From: an uncultured Sphingomonadales bacterium
Lineage (GTDB): Bacteria > Pseudomonadota > Alphaproteobacteria > Sphingomonadales > Sphingomonadaceae
Length of the DNA: 26,078 nt
Assembly: GCA_937898525.1 (NCBI GenBank)
Contig: CALCBC010000107.1
Location: forward strand, 1 to 26,078
Direction of reading: 5' to 3'
Shown here one piece after another: positions 8,927 to 15,589 of the stretch. Both the position numbers and the translations under genes were made by a program. The stretch's first letter is position 1, and every line of letters begins with the position of its first letter. The notes beneath the pieces were generated by a model that ran no database searches, had not been told where the DNA came from, and saw only the letters and a list, made by a program, of their open reading frames with translations.

Positions 8927-9842
8927 TCCCCGCCCCGGAGCCGGCAGGCGCATCGACGAGCCGACCGGAACCCAGACGGTCGGCCACGAGTGGGACGGCA
9001 TCGAGGAACTCGATACGCCGATGCCTCGCTGGTGGCTGTGGACCTTCTACCTGACGATCGTCTGGGGCCTGGTCTACGTCGTGCTCTACCCGGCCTGGCC
9101 GCTGGTCACCCAGGCGACCGAGGGGGTGCTCGGCTGGTCGAGCCGCGGCCAGCTGGCCGAGGAAATGACCCGCGAGAGCGAGCGCAAGGCCCCGATCCTC
9201 GCCGCACTGGCGCAAGTGCCGATCGAGCGGCTGCCCGAGGACAGCGAACGGATGCGCGCGGCGATCGCCGGCGGCCGGGCGGCGTTCAAGGTCAACTGCG
9301 TGCAGTGCCACGGCGCCGGCGCCGCGGGCGGCCCCGGCTATCCCAACCTCAACGACGATGACTGGCTGTGGGGCGGTGACCTCAAGGCGATCGAGTACAC
9401 GCTGATGAAGGGAATCCGCCAGCCGGGCGTCGACGAGACGCGCCAGAGCCAGATGCCGGCGTTCGACGGCATCCTGACCGCCGAGCAGATCGGCCAGGTC
9501 GCCGATCACGTGCTCAGCCTGTCGGGCAAGGCAAGGCCGAGCCCGGCCGGCGCGCAGCTCTTCGCCGACAACTGCGCGCTGTGCCACGGTCCGCAGGGGC
9601 GCGGCGACCGCGCGCTCGGGGCGCCCAATCTCGCCGATGCCATCTGGCTCTACGGCAGCTCGCGCGAGCAGGTCGTGCGGCAGATCCGCGCGCCGCGCCA
9701 CGGGGTCATGCCGGCCTGGGAGCACCGCCTCGATCCGGTGACCATCAAGATGCTCGCAGCTTACGTCCATTCGCTGGGGGGAGGCGAAGACTTCGTGGAG
9801 GTCGCCGCTGACCCGGCGGTTCAGGTCGATGAGCAGCCCTGA
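8913..9842 (+). CDS. ccoP: Cytochrome cbb3 oxidase subunit III, CcoP (dihaem cytochrome c)
   Basis: 309 residues. It begins with a soluble segment containing the conserved HEWDGIEELDTPMPRWW signature, then has a transmembrane helix (about 39-64). Two cytochrome c domains follow with CVQCH (129-133) and CALCH (221-225). The likely axial methionines are in SQMPAFDG and GVMPAWEH. It relays electrons from periplasmic donors to CcoO and CcoN. ATG 8913 is chosen for the AAGGA eight bases upstream and the family-typical N-terminus. It overlaps ccoQ by 14 nt and ccoG by 14 nt, so translation is probably coupled. Confidence 0.97.
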   Translation: MASSDPRPGAGRRIDEPTGTQTVGHEWDGIEELDTPMPRWWLWTFYLTIVWGLVYVVLYPAWPLVTQATEGVLGWSSRGQLAEEMTRESERKAPILAALAQVPIERLPEDSERMRAAIAGGRAAFKVNCVQCHGAGAAGGPGYPNLNDDDWLWGGDLKAIEYTLMKGIRQPGVDETRQSQMPAFDGILTAEQIGQVADHVLSLSGKARPSPAGAQLFADNCALCHGPQGRGDRALGAPNLADAIWLYGSSREQVVRQIRAPRHGVMPAWEHRLDPVTIKMLAAYVHSLGGGEDFVEVAADPAVQVDEQP

Positions 9843-11364
9843 GGAAACCGTTCTCGAAAGCGGATCGGCCAGGCCCGGGGAGCAGGTTCGCGCGGCGATC
9901 GCCAACGTCAACGCGGATGGGTTGCAACCCGAACCCGCGCGCCCCCGGCTGTTCGAGAAGCGCAAGACCGTCCACAACCGGCGGATCGACGGCCCGTTCC
10001 GCCGCTTCAAGTGGACGGTCATGGTCGTCACGCTGGCGATCTACTACGGCACGCCGTGGATCCGCTGGGACCGCGGCCCCTATGCGCCCGACCAGGCGGT
10101 GCTGATCGATCTCGCCAACCGCCGCTTCTACATGTTCGGCATCGAGATCTGGCCGCACGAGTTCTATTTCGTCGCCGGCCTGCTGGTCATGGCCGGCATC
10201 GGCCTGTTCCTCGTCACCAGCGCGGTCGGGCGCGCGTGGTGCGGCTATGCCTGCCCGCAGACCGTGTGGACCGACCTGTTCCAGCACATCGACCGCTTCG
10301 TCGATGGCGACCGCAACGCGCGGATGCGCCTCGACGCCGCGCCGTGGACGCTGAACAAGGTCGCCCGGCGCGCGTTCAAGTGGACGATCTACCTCGTGAT
10401 CAGCTTCTGGACCGGCGGTGCGTGGATCATGTACTTCGCCGACGCGCCGACGCTGACACACGATTTCTGGACCGGCCAGGCTGCGCCGATCGCCTACGTC
10501 ACCGTCGGAATCCTCACGCTCACGACCTTCACCCTCGGCGGGTTCATGCGCGAGCAGGTGTGCATCTACATGTGCCCCTGGCCGCGCATCCAGTCGGCGA
10601 TGATGGACGAGAAGTCGCTGACCGTCACTTACAAGGACTGGCGCGGCGAACCGCGCGGCAGCGTCAAGAAGGCGCAGAAGGAGCCCGGCAAGTTCGGCGA
10701 CTGCATCGACTGCCTGCAGTGCGTCGCGGTCTGCCCGACGGGCATCGACATCCGGGAAGGGCCGCAGATCGGCTGCATCACCTGCGCGCTGTGCATCGAC
10801 GCCTGCGACCGGGTCATGGCCGAGATCGGCCGGCCGCGCGGGCTGATCGACTACATCACGCTGGAAGACGCGAAGCGCGAGGCGGCGGGCGAGCCCGCGC
10901 GCCCGGCATGGAAAGTGCTGCTGCGCCCGCGCACGATCGTCTATTTCTCGGTCTGGGGAGCGATCGGGCTGGCGCTGCTGTTCGCCCTCGGCACGCGGAG
11001 CCACACCGACATCTCGGTCGCCCCCGACCGCAACCCGCCGTACATGCTGATGAGCGACGGCAGCGTGCGCAACGCCTACACCGTCAAGCTGCGCAACATG
11101 CAGAGCCGCCCGCGGCAGATGAAGGTCGCAATCGCGGGCCTTCCCGGCGCGGCGATGTGGTCCGACGAGATGGGCCGGGACGCCGCCGCGCGCGAGCTGA
11201 TCTTCACCGTCCCCGCGGACTCGACCGCGCCGCAGCGGCTTTACCTGGTCGCCCCGGCCGGAACTCCGGCGCAGGACTTCGCCTTCACCGTCACTTCGCT
11301 CGACGACCAGCGGGAGACGGATGCCGCCGAGACCCGCTTCTCCGCACCGGGAGAGGGGCAATGA
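9829..11364 (+). CDS. ccoG: CcoG (FixG/RdxA), cupric reductase for cbb3 assembly
   Basis: 511 residues, polyferredoxin-like inner-membrane protein. It has several transmembrane helices, two CxxxCP motifs (WCGYACP and CIYMCPW) and two 4Fe-4S clusters with cysteines at 292, 295, 298, 302 and at 316, 319, 322, 326. It ends in an Ig-like FixG C-terminal domain of about 120 residues. Published work on Rhodobacter CcoG shows that it reduces Cu(II) to Cu(I), the form handled by the CcoI ATPase. Here it lies between ccoP and ccoH, overlapping both, as in other alphaproteobacteria. The start at 9829 lies inside the ccoP end with AGGT just upstream. Confidence 0.95.
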   Translation: MSSPEETVLESGSARPGEQVRAAIANVNADGLQPEPARPRLFEKRKTVHNRRIDGPFRRFKWTVMVVTLAIYYGTPWIRWDRGPYAPDQAVLIDLANRRFYMFGIEIWPHEFYFVAGLLVMAGIGLFLVTSAVGRAWCGYACPQTVWTDLFQHIDRFVDGDRNARMRLDAAPWTLNKVARRAFKWTIYLVISFWTGGAWIMYFADAPTLTHDFWTGQAAPIAYVTVGILTLTTFTLGGFMREQVCIYMCPWPRIQSAMMDEKSLTVTYKDWRGEPRGSVKKAQKEPGKFGDCIDCLQCVAVCPTGIDIREGPQIGCITCALCIDACDRVMAEIGRPRGLIDYITLEDAKREAAGEPARPAWKVLLRPRTIVYFSVWGAIGLALLFALGTRSHTDISVAPDRNPPYMLMSDGSVRNAYTVKLRNMQSRPRQMKVAIAGLPGAAMWSDEMGRDAAARELIFTVPADSTAPQRLYLVAPAGTPAQDFAFTVTSLDDQRETDAAETRFSAPGEGQ

Positions 11365-11810
11365 CCGGCAAGCCCTTCACCGGGCGGCACATGTTGGCCG
11401 TCCTCGTCGGCTTCTTCGGCGTGGTGATCGCGGTGAACTTCATCATGGCGAGCTACGCCACCTCGACTTTCGGCGGTGTCGTGGTCGAGAACTCCTACGT
11501 CGCCAGCCAGCAGTTCAACCGCTGGCTCGACCAGGCGGAGACGCAGCGGGCCCTCGGCTGGAGCGCCGAAGCCGCACGGCTCCCCGACGGCCGTGTCGAA
11601 GTCGCCGTGGCCGGCCCCGAAGGAGACGTCCGCCTCACGGGGACGGCCCGGCACCCGCTCGGACGCAAGGCCGACCGGCCGCTGGCGTTCGAGCCGCTCG
11701 GCGGCGGCCGCTTCCGCTCGAACGAGGCGCTGCCCGCCGAGCGCTGGATCCTCCGCCTGCAGGTCGACGCCGACGGACAGGTCTGGCGCCACGAAGGATC
11801 GCTCCGGTGA
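11361..11810 (+). CDS. ccoH: CcoH/FixH, cbb3 oxidase assembly protein
   Basis: 149 residues. One N-terminal membrane helix (about 12-30, MLAVLVGFFGVVIAVNFIMA) is followed by a periplasmic domain rich in beta strands (SYVASQQFNRWLDQAE onward), which is the FixH family pattern. The family assists maturation and stability of cbb3 oxidase and contacts CcoN. ATG overlaps the ccoG stop as ATGA, with a strong GAGAGGGG at 11351-11358 upstream. Its stop overlaps the ccoI start as GTGA. The family is poorly conserved in sequence, so the identity rests on topology, the FNxWL-type motif and position. Confidence 0.92.
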   Translation: MTGKPFTGRHMLAVLVGFFGVVIAVNFIMASYATSTFGGVVVENSYVASQQFNRWLDQAETQRALGWSAEAARLPDGRVEVAVAGPEGDVRLTGTARHPLGRKADRPLAFEPLGGGRFRSNEALPAERWILRLQVDADGQVWRHEGSLR

Positions 11811-13924
11811 ACGAGGTCTCGCTCCGGCAGCAGCCGACAGTGTCGAGCGTGCTCGCCGTTCCCGGGATGCACTGCGCCGGCTGCATCTCGCGGATCGAGC
11901 GCGGGCTCGCCGGGCGGCCGGGCATCGTCTCGAGCCGCGTCAACCTCTCCGCCCGGCAGGTGACGATCGAACACGACCGTTCGCTCGACGCACGCGACCT
12001 CGTCGCCGAGCTCGAGCGGATCGGTTTCGAGGCCGAACCGCGCAAGGGCGCCCTCGCCGCCTCGCCGTCGCAGGTTCGGCCACTGCTCGCCCCGCTCGCG
12101 GTGGCCGCCTTCGCAGCGATGAACGTGATGCTGCTGTCGGTCAGCGTCTGGTCCGGAGCCGAGGGCAGCACCCGCGCGCTGTTCCACTGGGTGTCCGCGC
12201 TGATCGGCGTTCCGGCAATCGCCTACGCGGGCATGCCGTTCTTCCGCTCGGCCTGGCGCGCGCTGCGCAAGCGCCGGACCAACATGGACGTGCCGATCTC
12301 GATCGGCGTCGTCGTCGCCACCGCGCTCAGCCTCTACGAGGTCGCCACGGGCGGCCACGACGCGTGGTTCGACGGCGCGCTGATGCTGCTGACGTTCCTG
12401 CTCGCCGGCCGTGCCCTCGACGCGATGATGCGCGACCGCGCGCGCAGCGGGGTCGACGCGCTGCTCGGCCACGCTGCCCAGGGGGCGACCGTCGTCGGTC
12501 CCGACGGGACGCTGGCGTGGAAAGCCGCCGATGCGCTCGCGCCGGGAATGGTCATCCGCGTCGCCGCCGGCGAACGACTCGCCGCCGACGGCGAGATCCT
12601 CGCCGGCCACAGCCGCTTCGACCAGTCGCTGCTGACCGGCGAGAGCGCACCGGTCCCGGGCTCCGCCGGCGACGAAGTGCTCGCCGGCACGCTCAACCTC
12701 GACGCGCCGGTCGACGTGCGCGTGGCGGCCACGGGCGCCGACACCAAGCTCGCGGAGATCGCCCGGCTGATGGAAGCGGCCGCGCAGGACCGCTCGAAGT
12801 ACGTCCGCCTCGCCGACCGTGCTGCGCGGCTCTACGCACCCGCGGTCCACACCCTCGCCGCGCTGACCTTTGCCGGCTGGATGCTCGCCGGCGCAGGCTG
12901 GCACCAGTCGCTCGTCGTGGCGATCTCGGTGCTGATCATCACCTGCCCTTGTGCGCTCGGGCTCGCCGTGCCGGTGGCCCAGGTCGTCGCCAGCGGGGCG
13001 CTGATGCGCGCCGGGATCATGGTCAAGGACGGCACCGCCTTCGAGCGCCTCGCCAGGGCCGACCGCGCGCTGCTCGACAAGACCGGTACGCTGACCCTCG
13101 GGCGGCCGGTGCCCGATCCGCAAGTGCTCGACGGCCTGCCGCCGGACGCCGCCAAGGTCGCGCTCGCGCTCGCCTCGCATAGCCGCCATCCGCTGTCGCG
13201 TGCGCTCGCCGCCGCGCTCGCCGCCCGGGGTCATGCGGCGACGCGGCTCGAAGACGTCGCCGAGCGGCCCGGCGAGGGGGTCTTCGCCCGCTGGAACGGC
13301 CGCGAGGTGGCGCTGCGCCGGCCCGAAGGCGCGAAGGGTACCGCGGTCCGGCTGACCATCGGCGACGACGCACGCTGGCAGATCCCGTTCGCCGACCGTC
13401 TGCGCCCCGATTGCCATGCCGCGCTGGCCCAGCTCCGCGACCTCGGGATCGACCTGTCGATCGTCTCCGGCGACCACGCGCGCGCGGTCGCCGAGGTGGC
13501 CCGCGCCACCGGCCTCCTCGCCCAGGCCGACGCAAGGCCCGAGGACAAGCAGGACCTGATCGCGCGCCTCCAGGCCGCGGGGCGGCACGTGCTGATGGTC
13601 GGCGACGGACTCAACGACGGCCCGGCGCTGGCCAAGGCGGACGCCTCGATCGCCCCCGGCTCGGCCAGCGAGGTCGGCCTCCAGGCGGCCGACCTGGTGT
13701 TCGTACAGGATTCGCTCCTGGCCCTGCCCCGCGCCGTGCGCGCGGCACGTTCCACGATGCGGGTCGTCCGGCAGAACTTCGCACTGGCGATCGGCTACAA
13801 CGTGCTGGCCGTGCCGCTGGCCATCGCCGGCTACGTCAATCCGATGATCGCCGCGCTGGCGATGTCGCTGAGCTCGCTCATCGTGGTCGGCAACTCGCTG
13901 CGCCTGACGAGGGCCGCTCGGTGA
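11807..13924 (+). CDS. ccoI: CcoI/FixI, copper-transporting P1B-type ATPase
   Basis: 705 residues. It starts with a heavy-metal-associated domain with GMHCAGC (C23, C26), followed by paired transmembrane helices, the actuator loop with TGES, a CPC metal site (C380, C382), the phosphorylation site DKTGT (D424), a nucleotide domain with an HP motif (SRHPLSRAL) and the hinge GDGLNDGPAL. CcoI-type pumps export Cu(I) to the periplasm for metallation of the CuB site rather than for copper detoxification. The operon position supports this against a CopA detoxification pump. GTG 11807 overlaps the ccoH stop (GTGA), and its stop overlaps ccoS in the same way. Confidence 0.96.
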   Translation: MNEVSLRQQPTVSSVLAVPGMHCAGCISRIERGLAGRPGIVSSRVNLSARQVTIEHDRSLDARDLVAELERIGFEAEPRKGALAASPSQVRPLLAPLAVAAFAAMNVMLLSVSVWSGAEGSTRALFHWVSALIGVPAIAYAGMPFFRSAWRALRKRRTNMDVPISIGVVVATALSLYEVATGGHDAWFDGALMLLTFLLAGRALDAMMRDRARSGVDALLGHAAQGATVVGPDGTLAWKAADALAPGMVIRVAAGERLAADGEILAGHSRFDQSLLTGESAPVPGSAGDEVLAGTLNLDAPVDVRVAATGADTKLAEIARLMEAAAQDRSKYVRLADRAARLYAPAVHTLAALTFAGWMLAGAGWHQSLVVAISVLIITCPCALGLAVPVAQVVASGALMRAGIMVKDGTAFERLARADRALLDKTGTLTLGRPVPDPQVLDGLPPDAAKVALALASHSRHPLSRALAAALAARGHAATRLEDVAERPGEGVFARWNGREVALRRPEGAKGTAVRLTIGDDARWQIPFADRLRPDCHAALAQLRDLGIDLSIVSGDHARAVAEVARATGLLAQADARPEDKQDLIARLQAAGRHVLMVGDGLNDGPALAKADASIAPGSASEVGLQAADLVFVQDSLLALPRAVRAARSTMRVVRQNFALAIGYNVLAVPLAIAGYVNPMIAALAMSLSSLIVVGNSLRLTRAAR

Positions 13925-14070
13925 GCGTGCTCGGACTGCTCCTGCCGGTGGCGTTGCTGCTCGGCCTCGGCGGCCTCGCGGCGTTCTTCTGGGCGCTGCG
14001 CAACGGCCAGTTCGACGATCCGGACGGCGACGCCGCGCGCATCCTGATCGACGACGAGGACGACGAATGA
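13921..14070 (+). CDS. ccoS: CcoS, cbb3-type oxidase assembly protein
   Basis: 49 residues. It has one hydrophobic helix (LGLLLPVALLLGLGGLAAFFWAL), then the family-diagnostic RNGQFDDPDGDAARIL and an acidic end (DDEDDE). CcoS is required for cofactor insertion into the cbb3 complex. GTG start within a GTGA overlap with ccoI; the stop overlaps an ATG (ATGA) of the next small gene. The length and sequence are typical of the family. Confidence 0.95.
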   Translation: MSVLGLLLPVALLLGLGGLAAFFWALRNGQFDDPDGDAARILIDDEDDE

Positions 14071-14285
14071 CGCGCGCGCTGGTCCTCTTCGCCGGTGTGG
14101 CCCTGCTGCCGGCGCTGTGCGGGCCGGTCGAGGCGCGTGCCGAAACGATCGAGGTTGCCCTCTGCGCCGGCGGCAGCCTCTCGATCCCGTTGCGCGAGAG
14201 CCCGGCGAAACCCGCCGACAGGCCGTGCTGCGCCAAGGGCTGTCACGGACAGCGCAAGCGCGCGCCAGCCGCGGCCTGCGATTGA
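14067..14285 (+). CDS. Small cysteine-rich exported protein of unknown function, last gene of the cco run
   Basis: 72 residues; I do not recognise a named family. An N-terminal signal peptide (TRALVLFAGVALLPALCGPV, likely cut after ARA) leads to a short strand-rich stretch (ETIEVALCAGGSLSIPL), a proline-rich linker, and a C-terminal cluster with CCAKGCHGQRK and a final cysteine two residues from the end. The predicted mature part has five cysteines and one histidine in about 48 residues, enough for disulfides or for binding a soft metal such as Cu(I). Its ATG overlaps the ccoS stop (ATGA), so it is probably translated with the cbb3 assembly genes. A role in periplasmic copper or haem handling is inference from context. 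It is unlikely to be a random reading frame, given the coupling and the signal peptide. Confidence 0.75.
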   Translation: MTRALVLFAGVALLPALCGPVEARAETIEVALCAGGSLSIPLRESPAKPADRPCCAKGCHGQRKRAPAAACD

Positions 14286-14310
14286 CGGGAGTCAATGCGC
14301 CCTCCTCCCG
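14286..14310 (+). terminator. Possible weak hairpin between the cco run and ligA
   Basis: CGGGAG at 14286-14291 pairs with CTCCCG at 14305-14310 across a 13-nt loop, directly after the stop of the small exported protein gene. There is no T tract. It could attenuate transcription from the cco operon into ligAB, but the stem is short and could be chance in GC-rich DNA. Confidence 0.25.
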
Positions 14311-14348
14311 AGTCTCGCATCCGGCCGTGGATCATGGGAGAAATTTCG

Positions 14349-14723
14349 ATGAAATCCTCAGGCACCCGGCGCGAAATCCCCGGCACGCCCGTGTTCGACG
14401 GCAGGGCCGCGCAGCTCGGCTACCCGCTCAACGCGATGTGCTATTCGTTCAACGAGGCCGCCAACCGCGAGGCGTTCCGCGCCGACGAGGAAGCCTACAT
14501 GGAACGCTTCGGGCTGACCGAGGCCCAGCGCGACGCGGTCCGCCGGCGCGATGTGCTCGGGATGATCGCCGAGGGCGGCAACGTCTACTACCTCGCCAAG
14601 CTGGCCGGCATCTTCGGCCTCAACGTGCAGGACCTCGGCTCGATGCAGACCGGCCTGCCGGTCGAGGACTTCAAGGCCGCGCTGCTCGCGCACGGCGTCA
14701 CCGAACGGAGGATTGCGGCATGA
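14349..14723 (+). CDS. ligA: Protocatechuate 4,5-dioxygenase-type alpha (small) subunit, LigA
   Basis: 124 residues, a little shorter than the roughly 139 of Sphingobium LigA. The fold signature is present: IPGTPVFDG near the start, GYPLNAMCYSFN, NREAFRADEEAYM, LTEAQRDAV, and MIAEGGNVYYLAKL. In the family the small subunit caps the active site of the LigB partner. I chose ATG 14349 because GGGAG at 14336-14340 sits 8 nt upstream; earlier in-frame ATGs at 14295 and 14334 would add non-family residues. The stop overlaps ligB as ATGA, the usual arrangement for the two subunits. The substrate could be protocatechuate, gallate or a methylated relative. Confidence 0.9.
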   Translation: MKSSGTRREIPGTPVFDGRAAQLGYPLNAMCYSFNEAANREAFRADEEAYMERFGLTEAQRDAVRRRDVLGMIAEGGNVYYLAKLAGIFGLNVQDLGSMQTGLPVEDFKAALLAHGVTERRIAA

Positions 14724-15574
14724 GTGCGATCGTCGGCGGCATCTTCACCAGCCACGTCCCGGGGATCGGCCACGCGATCGCCAGGGGCCTGCAGCGGGAC
14801 CCGTACTGGAAACCGTTCTTCGACGGCTTCGCCCCGGTCCACGAATTCCTCGCCCGCGAGAAGCCCGACGTCGCGGTGGTGTTCTACAACGACCACGGCC
14901 TCAACTTCTTCCTCGACAAGATGCCCACGTTCGCGATCGGCGCCGCGCCCGAGTATCGCCACGAGGACGAAGGCTGGGGCCTCAGCGGCTTCAAGCCATT
15001 CCGCGGCGCGCCCGAGCTTTCGTGGCACATCATCGAGCAGGTCGTGCGCGACGAGTTCGATCCGGTCACCTGCCAGTCGATGCTGGTCGACCACGGCCTC
15101 GCCGTCCCGTTCGAGCTGTGCTGGCCCGATGTCGACGCCTGGCCGGTCAGGGTCGTGCCGATCTCGATCAACACCGTGCAGCACCCGCTGCCGAGCCCGA
15201 AGCGCTGCTTCGCCCTCGGCCGCTCGGTCGGCCGCGCGCTCGACAGCTGGGCCGGCGACGAAAGGATCGTCGTGCTCGGCACCGGCGGGCTGTCGCACCA
15301 GCTCGACGGCACCCGCGCCGGCCACATCAACGTCGACTACGACCGCTTCTGCCTGCGCAATCTCGCGCAGGATCCCGAGGCGCTGCTCCAGCACGACACG
15401 CTCGACATCGTCGAGCTGGCCGGCAGCCAGGGGGTCGAGATACTCAACTGGATCGCCGCGCGCGGAACGCTCGGCGGGCCCGTGCGCGAGCTTGCCAGCA
15501 ACTACCACGTGCCGATCTCGAACACCGCCACGGCAACCGTGCTGCTCGAGCACCGCCAGGCGGTGGCAGCCTGA
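14720..15574 (+). CDS. ligB: Extradiol protocatechuate 4,5-dioxygenase-type beta (catalytic) subunit, LigB
   Basis: 284 residues, class III (LigB-type) ring-cleaving dioxygenase. The Fe(II) ligands known from LigB (H12, H61, E242) and its catalytic histidine (H195) are matched here by H12 (FTSHVPG), H59 (NDHGLNFF), E240 (SQGVEILNW) and H193 (TGGLSHQL), with a steady two-residue offset. The enzyme would open a catechol-type ring by meta cleavage in the cytoplasm. ATG 14720 overlaps the ligA stop, with GGAGG at 14707-14711 upstream. No other protocatechuate pathway gene (dehydrogenase, hydrolase, aldolase of the lig set) lies next to it, and the gene on its right is convergent, so the exact substrate cannot be read from context. 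Confidence 0.93.
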   Translation: MSAIVGGIFTSHVPGIGHAIARGLQRDPYWKPFFDGFAPVHEFLAREKPDVAVVFYNDHGLNFFLDKMPTFAIGAAPEYRHEDEGWGLSGFKPFRGAPELSWHIIEQVVRDEFDPVTCQSMLVDHGLAVPFELCWPDVDAWPVRVVPISINTVQHPLPSPKRCFALGRSVGRALDSWAGDERIVVLGTGGLSHQLDGTRAGHINVDYDRFCLRNLAQDPEALLQHDTLDIVELAGSQGVEILNWIAARGTLGGPVRELASNYHVPISNTATATVLLEHRQAVAA

Positions 15575-15589
15575 CCAGCCGCCGCTGCG

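Noticed and set aside
11495..14236. Open frame of 913 codons on the minus strand opposite ccoH, ccoI and ccoS
   Set aside because: It covers several well-supported plus-strand genes and has low-complexity Arg/Gly/His content with no recognisable motif.
15551..15565. Palindrome CACCGCC-A-GGCGGTG near the end of ligB as a bidirectional terminator
   Set aside because: It lies within ligB codons, has a one-base centre that leaves only a six-pair stem, and has no T tract. It is more likely coincidental in GC-rich coding DNA.
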